Under the pieces are notes generated by a model. That model ran no database searches and was not told the origin of the DNA. It worked only from the letters and a program-made list of their open reading frames with translations. Shown here piece after piece: positions 8,618 through 16,568 of a stretch of DNA of 64,000 nucleotides; position 1 is the first letter of the stretch; the number at the start of each line of letters is the position of its first letter. The position numbers and the translations under genes are program-made. This stretch comes from Candidatus Melainabacteria bacterium. GTDB lineage: Bacteria; Cyanobacteriota; Vampirovibrionia; Obscuribacterales; Obscuribacteraceae. Location of the stretch: NCBI GenBank assembly GCA_017307165.1, contig JAFKGK010000003.1:62001-126000 (forward strand), written 5' to 3'.

Positions 8618-8690
8618 ATGGTGGATGCGATAGGATGCGGAGGCCGCCTTGCGCAGCACCAGCGGCCGGAGCATTCTATCCATCCACCAT
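8618..8690 (+). repeat. Family A hairpin element, copy A2
   Basis: 73-nt palindrome. Arm 8618-8638 pairs with 8671-8690 with one bulged base and one G-U pair. The core 8639-8670 has inner stem GGCCGC/GCGGCC and loop CTTGCGCAGCACCA. Its core is identical to that of A4 (opposite strand), 40 kb away, although the arms are unrelated. It begins 26 bp beyond the 3' end of the carbonic anhydrase gene. Confidence 0.9.
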
Positions 8691-8715
8691 AATCTGCAAT
8701 ATCACGGATCAAAAA

Positions 8716-9396
8716 CTAGATCGTCTCTGCGCCCGTAGTCACAAAGCGCGCTTTGCGCCGCTCTTTCGAAGCATCCGGCGCCACAAGAGCCAAAAACTGT
8801 TCGGCTTTGGGCTCATAGCTAAAGACCTGACCAGTCTCAAATTTGTACACCCAAGCATGCAGTTTGAGCGTGCCTGCGGCCACTCCCGCCTGAACGCTGG
8901 GATGGGTTTTGAGGTTTTCAATCTGTAGCAGTACATTTTCTTGTATAGCCACGTTGATGGTCCTGGCGTCATCCTTGGCCACTTCTGGATAATTTTTTGC
9001 CACCAGATAATGCACTGCCTGGCTGTTATGCAACCATGCACGCAAGGCAGGCAACTCCTCGACGATCTCCGGGTGCATGATGCCATTGACGGCACCACAA
9101 TGCGAATGCCCACAAATAATGATGTCCTTGACCTTGAGCTTGGCCACTGCAAACTCTATGGTTGCTGCCTCACCGGAGCCCAGGCTATATGGCGGGATGA
9201 TATTGCCTGCGTTGCGCAAGATAAAGAGCTCGCCAGGATTGGTCTGAGTCAAGAGATTGGGATTGATCCGCGAATCGGAGCAAGTGATAAACAGCGCATC
9301 AGGCGCTTGTCCATGCTCTAGTTTGCCAAAGAGTTCCTGGTGATCGCGAAAACCCTCATCCTGAAATTTGTGCAAACCTGCCAGCAATTTTTCCAT
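8716..9396 (-). CDS. Beta-class carbonic anhydrase
   Basis: 226 residues, normal for the beta class. The zinc ligand set is complete: C39 with the D41-R43 dyad in CSDSR, then H97 and C100 in CGHSHCG. The RNAGN motif is at 61-65. The enzyme interconverts CO2 and bicarbonate, probably in the cytoplasm because there is no signal peptide. AGGAT lies 8 nt ahead of the ATG. It stands alone, with hairpin A2 beyond its 3' end. Confidence 0.96.
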   Translation of the reverse strand: MEKLLAGLHKFQDEGFRDHQELFGKLEHGQAPDALFITCSDSRINPNLLTQTNPGELFILRNAGNIIPPYSLGSGEAATIEFAVAKLKVKDIIICGHSHCGAVNGIMHPEIVEELPALRAWLHNSQAVHYLVAKNYPEVAKDDARTINVAIQENVLLQIENLKTHPSVQAGVAAGTLKLHAWVYKFETGQVFSYEPKAEQFLALVAPDASKERRKARFVTTGAETI

Positions 9397-9466
9397 TTTG
9401 TCGATCCTGTTTTGTGCGCTCAGTTAACCAATACTATTAAGATACCCAGCAAATCTTTCTCCAAGG

Positions 9467-11953
9467 TTACTTTAGAGCATTTGTTTTCGTTTTGTGTGGT
9501 GTCTTAGGACTTTCGTACAGCTCCAACATGCCGTAGCTATCGCTATTGATCGAGTTGTCAACAGTATTGTGCCAGGTGGCATTGACGATTGTGTGTATTT
9601 TTGTCTTGAGCGCCTTTTGATTCGCCGAAGTCAGACGCGCGATATTCATCTCGAGCAGCTCCAATTTTGGCATCGCCAGTATCGTCGGCACGCAGGCATC
9701 GGTCAGATTGCAGCCTCCCAGATAGAGTGCCTTGAGCTCTGGCAAACGCGCCAATATCTTTACATCGTCGTCCTTGAGCGATGTGTTTTCCATGTTGAGC
9801 TTGTTAATCCCCGTCAACTGAGCCACAAGCTCAGGCGTACGCGGGTCCAGGGCAAACTCGTTTTTATATTCTCCACGCAAAGCCAGATATTTCAGCTTTT
9901 TACTCTCAGTCAATTTTTTAAGCAAGGGGACTTCGTTTTTGGGCTGCGAATAAAAAATACTGTCAATATTGGCCAGTCCCTTCCATTGTGCCAATCGCTC
10001 GCCTGAGGCTGTAGGGCCCATCACAACGATATTGGTGATGGGGAAATAGTCGAGTTTATTGAGATCTGCAGGAGAGTAATCGCCTTCGATGGTGACCTGA
10101 CAGATATTTTTTAAATGCCTGCCCGCATCCAAAAAAGCCCCCATGTTGTGCGAAACATAGGTCAAATCAAGAGAATACAAATCATCCGGCAAAAATCTCT
10201 GCAATATCTCAGGCCTGCTCAGGTTTTTTAGCGAAGGCGCAAAGCCATACATTTGCCGCGGCACGCGCACCCTGCCACGTGCGTCGCAAGCCTGAGCGTA
10301 GGCATCTTCGGATGTGTGCGAGTAGAGAAAACCTATCGACTCTTGCGGAAAATTGTAGACATAATATTGCCCCTTGCTATCCTCTTCGATTTCTTTCTGC
10401 CGATATGGCTGCACTGCCTGCGGTGCCTTATCTGTGGAGACAGGCTTGCCGGCGCTCGATGCCCCCGCGCTCTGTGGGGCCGTCTCCGGCTCTTTTTTCA
10501 TCATATAAAACACAATGCCAGATACCAGCAGCGCTAGGGCCGCCATGGCCATTGCCATTTTTACTATGGCCCAATGCTTGCGTGGATTAGCGCTTACAGC
10601 ATCATCCTCCTCGTCTGGCTCCGCCAGGCGCGCAAATTGCAAGGGCTTGCCTGCATTGTAGCGCCCGATATCGATGAGAAACTCACTCATCGTCTTATAT
10701 CGATGCATCGGATCTTTTGCCAGACAGGCTGCCACGATAGCCTCTACTTGTGATGGAAAGCGCGTGCCGGTCCTTTTAAAGAGCGTTGGTGGCTCTTCGT
10801 TTTGATGCATTTCTGATAGATCGCTCACGACATCGGTATCAGGTGTGTCCGCCACAAATGGCGGCGAGCCCGTCAGCGTCTCGTACAATGCGCAGCCCAT
10901 GCTGTAAATGTCGCTTGCCTGCGTCAGCGGCTCCCCTCTAAACTGCTCCGGACTCATGTAGCTGGCACTGCCTATGATATCGCTTTGCTTTGTTGGGGCT
11001 TGACGCTCTCTCGTGCGGATCATCGCATTTTGTTGTGTGCCCATGCCCAATTCGGAGATCCCAAAGTCGAGGACTTTGACCGATGTGCTTTGATTGGGGA
11101 GCGCGGCCAGCATGATATTGCCTGGCTTGATGTCTTTATGGATGATACCGTTGCGATGGGCATAGGCGAGTGCCCCTGCAACTGCTTCAAAGATCTCGAG
11201 GGCCGCACCCGTAGATAAGCAGCCCTGGCGATAGATTAGATCATCCAGCGTGATGCCGGCGATGTACTCCATGGCGAGAAATGGCAGGGCATTTTGGTGT
11301 ATGCCCAGATCAAAGAGCTTGCACATCCCAGGGTGATTGAGCGCATTGAGGATCTGTGCCTCGGTTTTAAACATTTGCCAGCTGGACTCAGACACCATAT
11401 GCGGCATCAAAAACTTGAGCGCGCATTGACGCTTGAGCATCAAATGCTCTGCTCTAAATACGCTGCCCATGCCACCCTGGCCGATGAGCTCGCCTAGCCT
11501 GAAGCTACCGCCTATGATATCACCGCTCGCTAGATCGAGCATGGCCCGCGTGGATGCGTTACTCATGAGATTGTGCGTGTGCTTGTGTTGCTCTATGCGC
11601 GTGGTCTTCCAGGCACGCTGCTTTTTTTGTCTGGAGCGGTCGCGTTGCGTCAAGAGTGCTCGGGTATGATTGCGTGCGCCACGATTGGAGCTATCGGGAG
11701 ACTCGCAGCGACATCTCATGCCACCAAAGAGAAAACTAGTAAAAGATCCTGCCCGGCCATCCTTTTCGATCCGTTTATTGCATCTCAGACAGATATCTAT
11801 GGCGTTGTCGTCTCTATCACCTCGGCCTGCAACATCGCTATTGCAAAGGCAATGCAAGGATGCAAAGATGAGACTGGTCGAGCGCCCGGCCTCGGCTTCG
11901 GGGAGTATCGGCAATAAGCAGCGCGGGCAGGTCTTGCGCATTTTTGTGTGCAC
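9467..11953 (-). CDS. Membrane Ser/Thr kinase with duplicated N-terminal Cys motif and C-terminal leucine-rich repeats
   Basis: 828 residues from GTG 11953; an ATG four codons later (11941) is an alternative and neither has a good ribosome site. Residues 9-37 and 55-83 are two copies of CxxC-x22-CxC, probably zinc-binding. Kinase domain 150-430: glycine loop GQGGMGSV, K180, HKDIKPGN (272-279, HKD instead of HRD), DFG 296-298, SPEQFRG 334-340. One membrane helix at 461-485 puts the C-terminal part outside. The outer part has a FPQESIG/DDLYSLDL module and then irregular leucine-rich repeats to about residue 800. It follows a paralogous kinase by 19 bp on the same strand. Confidence 0.9.
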   Translation of the reverse strand: MHTKMRKTCPRCLLPILPEAEAGRSTSLIFASLHCLCNSDVAGRGDRDDNAIDICLRCNKRIEKDGRAGSFTSFLFGGMRCRCESPDSSNRGARNHTRALLTQRDRSRQKKQRAWKTTRIEQHKHTHNLMSNASTRAMLDLASGDIIGGSFRLGELIGQGGMGSVFRAEHLMLKRQCALKFLMPHMVSESSWQMFKTEAQILNALNHPGMCKLFDLGIHQNALPFLAMEYIAGITLDDLIYRQGCLSTGAALEIFEAVAGALAYAHRNGIIHKDIKPGNIMLAALPNQSTSVKVLDFGISELGMGTQQNAMIRTRERQAPTKQSDIIGSASYMSPEQFRGEPLTQASDIYSMGCALYETLTGSPPFVADTPDTDVVSDLSEMHQNEEPPTLFKRTGTRFPSQVEAIVAACLAKDPMHRYKTMSEFLIDIGRYNAGKPLQFARLAEPDEEDDAVSANPRKHWAIVKMAMAMAALALLVSGIVFYMMKKEPETAPQSAGASSAGKPVSTDKAPQAVQPYRQKEIEEDSKGQYYVYNFPQESIGFLYSHTSEDAYAQACDARGRVRVPRQMYGFAPSLKNLSRPEILQRFLPDDLYSLDLTYVSHNMGAFLDAGRHLKNICQVTIEGDYSPADLNKLDYFPITNIVVMGPTASGERLAQWKGLANIDSIFYSQPKNEVPLLKKLTESKKLKYLALRGEYKNEFALDPRTPELVAQLTGINKLNMENTSLKDDDVKILARLPELKALYLGGCNLTDACVPTILAMPKLELLEMNIARLTSANQKALKTKIHTIVNATWHNTVDNSINSDSYGMLELYESPKTPHKTKTNALK

Positions 11954-11972
11954 CCAAAAATTACTGAAATGA

Positions 11973-14198
11973 CTAATAAAAGCCGCTGAGTTCTTTGACG
12001 ACGTCCGGGGTGCCTAGAGGATCCTTGACCGTGCCGGTTTGAATAGATCCATTTGTCACTTTTATCTTGGTCTTACGTAGTGCTATCAGATCAGATGGCT
12101 GCAGGCAGGCAGTGTCGATATCTAGCGATTTGAGATGTTTGTGAGCCATGACTGCGGGTAGGCAATTGCGAGTCACTTTTGTGCCGGTCAAGGCAAGGAT
12201 CTGCAAATGCGGAAGGGATTGGAGTAGTTTGATTGCGTCTTTGTCTGTAGCGTCTGTGCCTTGCAGGTTGAGACTGGCCAGGCGCTTTATTTGGCAGAGG
12301 GCCTGGACGCTGCCTTCTTGTAGATGGCATGGTTCGCTTTTGTAATTGTTGCAGAGCATCAAACTGTGTATGGATGCGGATCTGGCAAGAGCCTGGAGCA
12401 TTGGCCTTTCATCTCTAAAGTTGATATATGTCAATGACCTTATTTTGAGCAGACCGGGCCATTGTGCCAGCTCTTTGCCTGTGATCGAAGGCCCCTGGAT
12501 ACTCAGGGTACTTAAATTGACGAGATTGGAAAATGCCGAGACCTTGTCTTTTGGATATTCTGGATATTCGATTATTGCATTGTGAACGCCTGTGAGGTGG
12601 CCGGAGGCAGCCAGAAAGGCTGGGATTTGCTCGTTGAGTCCAGAGAGCTCTAGCTGCGAAAGATCATCGGCACGAAATTTTTTCATGATCTGCGGCATTG
12701 TTTTGATGTGGGCAGAAGGTGTAAAGCCTACGTCTTGTTTTGTGACCTTGACAGTACCCTTTGCTAGAACAGACCCCGAAAACTCACCATCAGGCGCAGT
12801 CACATTTAAGTGGCCGATCTCATAGGTAGGAAAGTTGAAGACGATCTGATCTTCGTTGTTTGGACCTTTGACCAGGTTTTCTTCGCGAAAATAGTCGATG
12901 AGGGCCAATTGCTCTTTAAGTGGCAGTTTGCTGGGATCCTGGTGCAGTTTGACCTTTGCTTGTTCGGCGACCCAGTCTTTCTTTTCGACTGTCTTGTGCG
13001 TGTGGTTGCCCATATTGAGCCAGGTGAGCGCTCCGACGGCGACGGCCAGTCCGAGGATGAGGACACCGCATATGGTGGTGACGATCAGGATCTTGTTGCG
13101 CGCTGCTTTCTGCTTGATTGGCTCGTCGGCTTCTTCTGCTTCTAGCGCTTGCTCTTGCAGGGCAAGCATCTCGTCTTCGTCGATGCTCTCGTCCAGTGAT
13201 TTGAGTCCGTGCGTGAGGCGCATAGTCTCCTGGTTTTTTAAATACCTCAGATCATGCAAAAGCTGCGCAATCGACTGGTATCTTTTTTCACGGTCCTTGG
13301 CCAGCATCTTGGCCACGACTGCTTCCAGCCCTCTTGAAAATTTTCCATCCGGCTTTTTGTCCACCAGGGCCGGTGGCTCGTCCTGCTGGTGCATCAGCAT
13401 GGTCTCCAGGGCAGAAGCGCCCATAAATGGCACCTTGCCAGTAAGAGACTCAAAGAGGCTAGCACCCAGCGAATAAATATCGGAGCGCGCATCGACCTTG
13501 AGCCCCTCACACTGCTCGGGGCTCATATATAGCGGGCTGCCAAAGACTTCGCCGGTCTTGGTCAGGCTCTGGTTGCTCTCGGTCATTTTGGCCAGGCCAA
13601 AGTCGACGACTTTGACCACGGGTTCAAGCGTCTCTTTTTCCCAGGTCATGACTATATTGGCGGGTTTGACGTCACGGTGGATAACGCCGCCATCGTGGGC
13701 GCACTGGAGGGCCATGGCGGCCTGGATGTACATTTCGAGGGCTTCTTGCTCGGTGAGCGGACCTGAGCGGCGCACCATATCCCAGAGGCTCTCGCCCTCC
13801 AGGATGTCCATTACATAGTAGGGAAACTGCCCTTGAAAAACGCCGAGATCATGGATAGCAACGAGATTGCGGTGCTTGAGGCGGCCAAGAGTCCGGGCCT
13901 CCAGTTGAAAACGCTGCCAGGCGCGCTCATCCATGCATTCGGTGCGGAGAAATTTGATCGCTACTTCTTTGTTTAGCATCAAATGGTGGGCTTTGTAGAC
14001 CACGCCCATACCGCCCTGACCGAGCAGGTCGATGATGCGATACTTGCCGTCGACGAGCAGCCCAGTCTCAAACTCTGGCAAACGCATGCCAACCGCGCCT
14101 GTCACGCGTAGATCGCGCGAAGGGGCCTGCTCGTGGCCGTTACCGGTACCAGCGCCAGTGTTTGTGTTGCGGTGGGGGCGGGTTTCTTCTTGAGTCAT
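11973..14198 (-). CDS. Membrane Ser/Thr kinase with C-terminal leucine-rich repeats
   Basis: 741 residues. A polar N terminus (1-48) lacks the Cys motifs of its neighbour. Kinase domain 52-320: GQGGMGVV, K82, HRDVKPAN (174-181), DFG 199-201, SPEQCEG 226-232; all catalytic residues are present. A Glu-rich linker precedes a single membrane helix (369-393). The outer part carries the FPTYEIGHL and KFRADDLSQLEL module, followed by about five leucine-rich repeats with LxxLxLxGT signatures, up to residue 725. It is probably the first gene of a two-kinase operon, divergent from the membrane/TPR pair at 14270 with only 71 bp between the start codons. Confidence 0.92.
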   Translation of the reverse strand: MTQEETRPHRNTNTGAGTGNGHEQAPSRDLRVTGAVGMRLPEFETGLLVDGKYRIIDLLGQGGMGVVYKAHHLMLNKEVAIKFLRTECMDERAWQRFQLEARTLGRLKHRNLVAIHDLGVFQGQFPYYVMDILEGESLWDMVRRSGPLTEQEALEMYIQAAMALQCAHDGGVIHRDVKPANIVMTWEKETLEPVVKVVDFGLAKMTESNQSLTKTGEVFGSPLYMSPEQCEGLKVDARSDIYSLGASLFESLTGKVPFMGASALETMLMHQQDEPPALVDKKPDGKFSRGLEAVVAKMLAKDREKRYQSIAQLLHDLRYLKNQETMRLTHGLKSLDESIDEDEMLALQEQALEAEEADEPIKQKAARNKILIVTTICGVLILGLAVAVGALTWLNMGNHTHKTVEKKDWVAEQAKVKLHQDPSKLPLKEQLALIDYFREENLVKGPNNEDQIVFNFPTYEIGHLNVTAPDGEFSGSVLAKGTVKVTKQDVGFTPSAHIKTMPQIMKKFRADDLSQLELSGLNEQIPAFLAASGHLTGVHNAIIEYPEYPKDKVSAFSNLVNLSTLSIQGPSITGKELAQWPGLLKIRSLTYINFRDERPMLQALARSASIHSLMLCNNYKSEPCHLQEGSVQALCQIKRLASLNLQGTDATDKDAIKLLQSLPHLQILALTGTKVTRNCLPAVMAHKHLKSLDIDTACLQPSDLIALRKTKIKVTNGSIQTGTVKDPLGTPDVVKELSGFY

Positions 14199-14269
14199 GG
14201 CTTTCTACCGCTTTTTATATACCCCATTTCCGCTATGATAGGATTTGAAAAACGGTAAAGGTAAAAGTC

Positions 14270-14725
14270 ATGAGCCAGGAAAACGAAGCGCCCAAAGAAC
14301 CCGCCGGCGCAAAACCAGACAAAAATGACCGCGTCAGTACCATGACGGCGCTGTCTGAGTCCTGGGCCTATGTGGGCAAAGCCATGCGCGACGAGACGAT
14401 CCAGATCCGGGATACCGATCGTCTGACCAGCAAATTGCTCAAGTTTAGCTTGCTTGGTGCCTGCATCTGCGTTATCGTGCCGTTCTTTCACTTGCGTCAG
14501 TTGGCGATAGTCTTTTATGGTCTGGCCGATCTGCTCTTTCTTAGCTCTGTGTTGGTCTTTGTCGTCAGTCGCTTTGGCATCTTGAGGGTCATGACGCCGC
14601 GGCACGCCCTGGTTTGCTGGCATTTGATGATCGGCACCAGCCTGCTGTCGATAGCGATTGCACTTAATGTCATTTTTATCGCGGTCTATGCCGTAGCTGG
14701 GCGTTACGTCACCTCGGGCGGCTGA
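14270..14725 (+). CDS. Small membrane protein of unknown function
   Basis: 151 residues. A polar Lys/Glu/Pro-rich N terminus (1-60) is followed by three membrane helices (about 62-80, 84-103 and 117-143). No family recognised. It is divergently transcribed from the tandem kinases and is followed after 8 bp by a membrane-TPR gene, so the two are probably co-expressed. A weak purine stretch (GTAAAGG) precedes the ATG. Confidence 0.7.
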   Translation: MSQENEAPKEPAGAKPDKNDRVSTMTALSESWAYVGKAMRDETIQIRDTDRLTSKLLKFSLLGACICVIVPFFHLRQLAIVFYGLADLLFLSSVLVFVVSRFGILRVMTPRHALVCWHLMIGTSLLSIAIALNVIFIAVYAVAGRYVTSGG

Positions 14726-14733
14726 TAATCTAG

Positions 14734-15864
14734 ATGACGGCTTTGCAGATCATCGGCTACGGCTATGCTTTTGCGGTGGTGGCATATAGCTTGCTGTGCG
14801 TGTCGATCGATCCGCGGCCGGATCTGCTGGCGGCAACTGGTTTTGAAGTCGTCGCGGTATCGGTGACCTTGTTTTTTGCTCTTCGGACGCGCCGCTCGGA
14901 GAGTGGCAGGTTGCAAAAAACGGTATTTAACGGTCTATTGGATCATTTTCTCGGTGGCACCGCTGGTGTCTTGCGCGCGACGATAAATGTGGTGGCAGGT
15001 GTCTTTTTGGCTTTTGTTGCGCTGGATCTGGCGGCTGCGATGTGTACGCGGATTGGTGCGTATGAGGTGGCGAGGCCACTGTATATGGTGTCGCCTCTGG
15101 CGCAGGCGGCGCGGAACGTGCCGGGGATGCATCCGGCGTTTTCGGCGGAGATCCTGGCAGGGGCGGCTATAGAGGGTGGCTATCGGTCTAAGGCGCGCGA
15201 GATCTTTGGCATGCTGGAGTCTATCCGGCTGGAGTTTTATGGGGAAAGGTCGGAGAGTTACGCGGCATTTTTGGCCGACCGGGCCGAGCTGTCTCTAAAG
15301 GATGGCGATCTCGCCTCGGCTGAGAGAGATTATCTAAAAGGGCTCGAGATCTCGCTCTTTGTTTTAAAAGATCGAGGTTCGGGGCGGATTTTGACGCGCT
15401 ATGCGGATTTTTTGCGAGATCGGGGGCGGTTTGCGGAGGCGGATAAGTATTATCTGCAGGCACTGGAAATGAGGCAAAAGCAGTTTGGTGCGCATAGCGA
15501 TAAGGCTCTTGAGACTCTGGAGGCGTATCGGCAGTTGGTGGTGCAGGCAGGGCAAAAGGCGCCTGGTCTCAAGCTCGGGACCGATATTGCAGAGATTGAT
15601 AAACGTATAGCTTTTGAAAAGGCTCTTAAATCAAAGCGTGATGCCAAAGGCGATCCTCTGGTTTATAGCGTGTTTTTGCTTGTGATGATCGCACTGGGTT
15701 TTGTGGGCGGTCGGATTTTGTTTGGTAAAAAGGGTGTGGCGACGCGGTTTTTGCTGGATAGGCTGATCGTTAAATATAGGTCTGTGCCGGAGTCTTTGAG
15801 CGAGAGAGAGATGCAGAGATTGAGACAGCTCTTGGATTTGACGGGGCGGAGTTTGGATGAGTGA
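14734..15864 (+). CDS. Membrane protein with TPR domain
   Basis: 376 residues. Membrane helices lie near residues 4-23, 33-50 and 76-105, then a helical region (about 120-290) with tetratricopeptide-like units including SAERDYLKGLEI and EADKYYLQALEM. A further membrane helix sits near 307-328 and a charged tail follows. TPR domains usually mediate protein-protein contacts; no enzyme motif is visible. The same plan (small membrane protein, then TM-helical repeat-TM protein) recurs at 28719-30675. Confidence 0.72.
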   Translation: MTALQIIGYGYAFAVVAYSLLCVSIDPRPDLLAATGFEVVAVSVTLFFALRTRRSESGRLQKTVFNGLLDHFLGGTAGVLRATINVVAGVFLAFVALDLAAAMCTRIGAYEVARPLYMVSPLAQAARNVPGMHPAFSAEILAGAAIEGGYRSKAREIFGMLESIRLEFYGERSESYAAFLADRAELSLKDGDLASAERDYLKGLEISLFVLKDRGSGRILTRYADFLRDRGRFAEADKYYLQALEMRQKQFGAHSDKALETLEAYRQLVVQAGQKAPGLKLGTDIAEIDKRIAFEKALKSKRDAKGDPLVYSVFLLVMIALGFVGGRILFGKKGVATRFLLDRLIVKYRSVPESLSEREMQRLRQLLDLTGRSLDE

Positions 15865-15900
15865 TTGCTCCGACTAATTACTTTTGGATCAAAAATGGAT

Positions 15901-15964
15901 GAAAGGATGGTTTATGCGCCGCCCGCTCATAGAATGCGGGCTACACGCATAAACCAATCCTTTC
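15901..15964 (-). repeat. Family B hairpin element, copy B1
   Basis: 64-nt palindrome. Arm 15901-15918 pairs perfectly with 15946-15964 apart from one bulged base. On the minus strand the core has inner stem GCCCGC/GCGGGC and the 9-nt loop ATTCTATGA. It lies between convergent genes (36 bp after the TPR gene, 19 bp after the small minus-strand gene) and has no U-tract. Confidence 0.88.
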
Positions 15965-15983
15965 AAAATATATACAGTCAATT

Positions 15984-16274
15984 TCATTTGATGCGCATCT
16001 GCTTCTTATGTTTTCCATCCAATGGTTTTAAGGCCAAGAGAATAGAGTCACCATCCGATATTCGGTAATCGCTACAATGCTGGCTCGATTGCAGTTCGTA
16101 GCGCTCAGTGGCGTGCACCAAATAAAACTGGTCTTGATCTAAAAATGGGAGCTTTTCTGCTGTGATAAGTTTGACTGCCGCCAAAATCTCAGAAATAGCG
16201 GGGTCTGCTGCACCTGAGATGATTTCATATTTTGATGAGCTTTCGCTTTCTCCAAACCTTAAGATGACCCGCAC
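15984..16274 (-). CDS. Small protein of unknown function, possibly beta-grasp
   Basis: 96 residues from a GTG at 16274 with AAAGGAG 6 nt upstream, which makes this start convincing. Predicted beta strands at the start (VILRF) and end, with a central helix and the C-terminal motif YRISDGDSILLALK. This resembles the last strand-turn of ubiquitin-like/beta-grasp folds, but the match is by eye only. No signal peptide. Flanked by hairpin B1 at its 3' end and hairpin A3 upstream of its start. Confidence 0.6.
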   Translation of the reverse strand: MRVILRFGESESSSKYEIISGAADPAISEILAAVKLITAEKLPFLDQDQFYLVHATERYELQSSQHCSDYRISDGDSILLALKPLDGKHKKQMRIK

Positions 16275-16568
16275 CAGATTCTCCTTTTATTGTTTTGATG
16301 GGCCAATCTTAGCATTAGCTGCGGATCTACCATCCCGCCGAAGACTGAAATGAGGGCAGGCAAAGAAGGGAGGGCATTTTTGCGCTGATTGGCACTGGCT
16401 GAGTGGCTGCGGACCCACACCATCATGCATTGTGCAAGTGGGCTGGCAGAGCAAATTGTGTAGGCCGCCTTGCGCAGCACCAGCGGCCGGCAATTTGTTC
16501 TGTCAGCCAACCATCTCCAAATACAAATGATGGATCACTGCCCAGTACTATCTATCAAAGCAAAATGC
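16275..16568. other. Intergenic region holding hairpin A3
   Basis: About 290 bp between two minus-strand genes. Apart from the ribosome site of the small gene and hairpin A3 (16439-16510) I see no gene or other structure. Confidence 0.5.
16439..16510 (+). repeat. Family A hairpin element, copy A3
   Basis: 72-nt palindrome. Arm 16439-16458 pairs with 16491-16510 through 17 Watson-Crick pairs and 2 G-U pairs, with one mismatch. The core 16459-16490 shares AGGCCGCCTTGCGCAGCACC and the following inner-stem half with A2 and A4. It lies downstream of the WFG-repeat gene. Confidence 0.9.

Noticed and set aside
8618..8690. Hairpin A2 as a Rho-independent terminator of the carbonic anhydrase gene
   Set aside because: No U-tract follows on either strand, and the conserved 14-nt loop would not be needed for termination.
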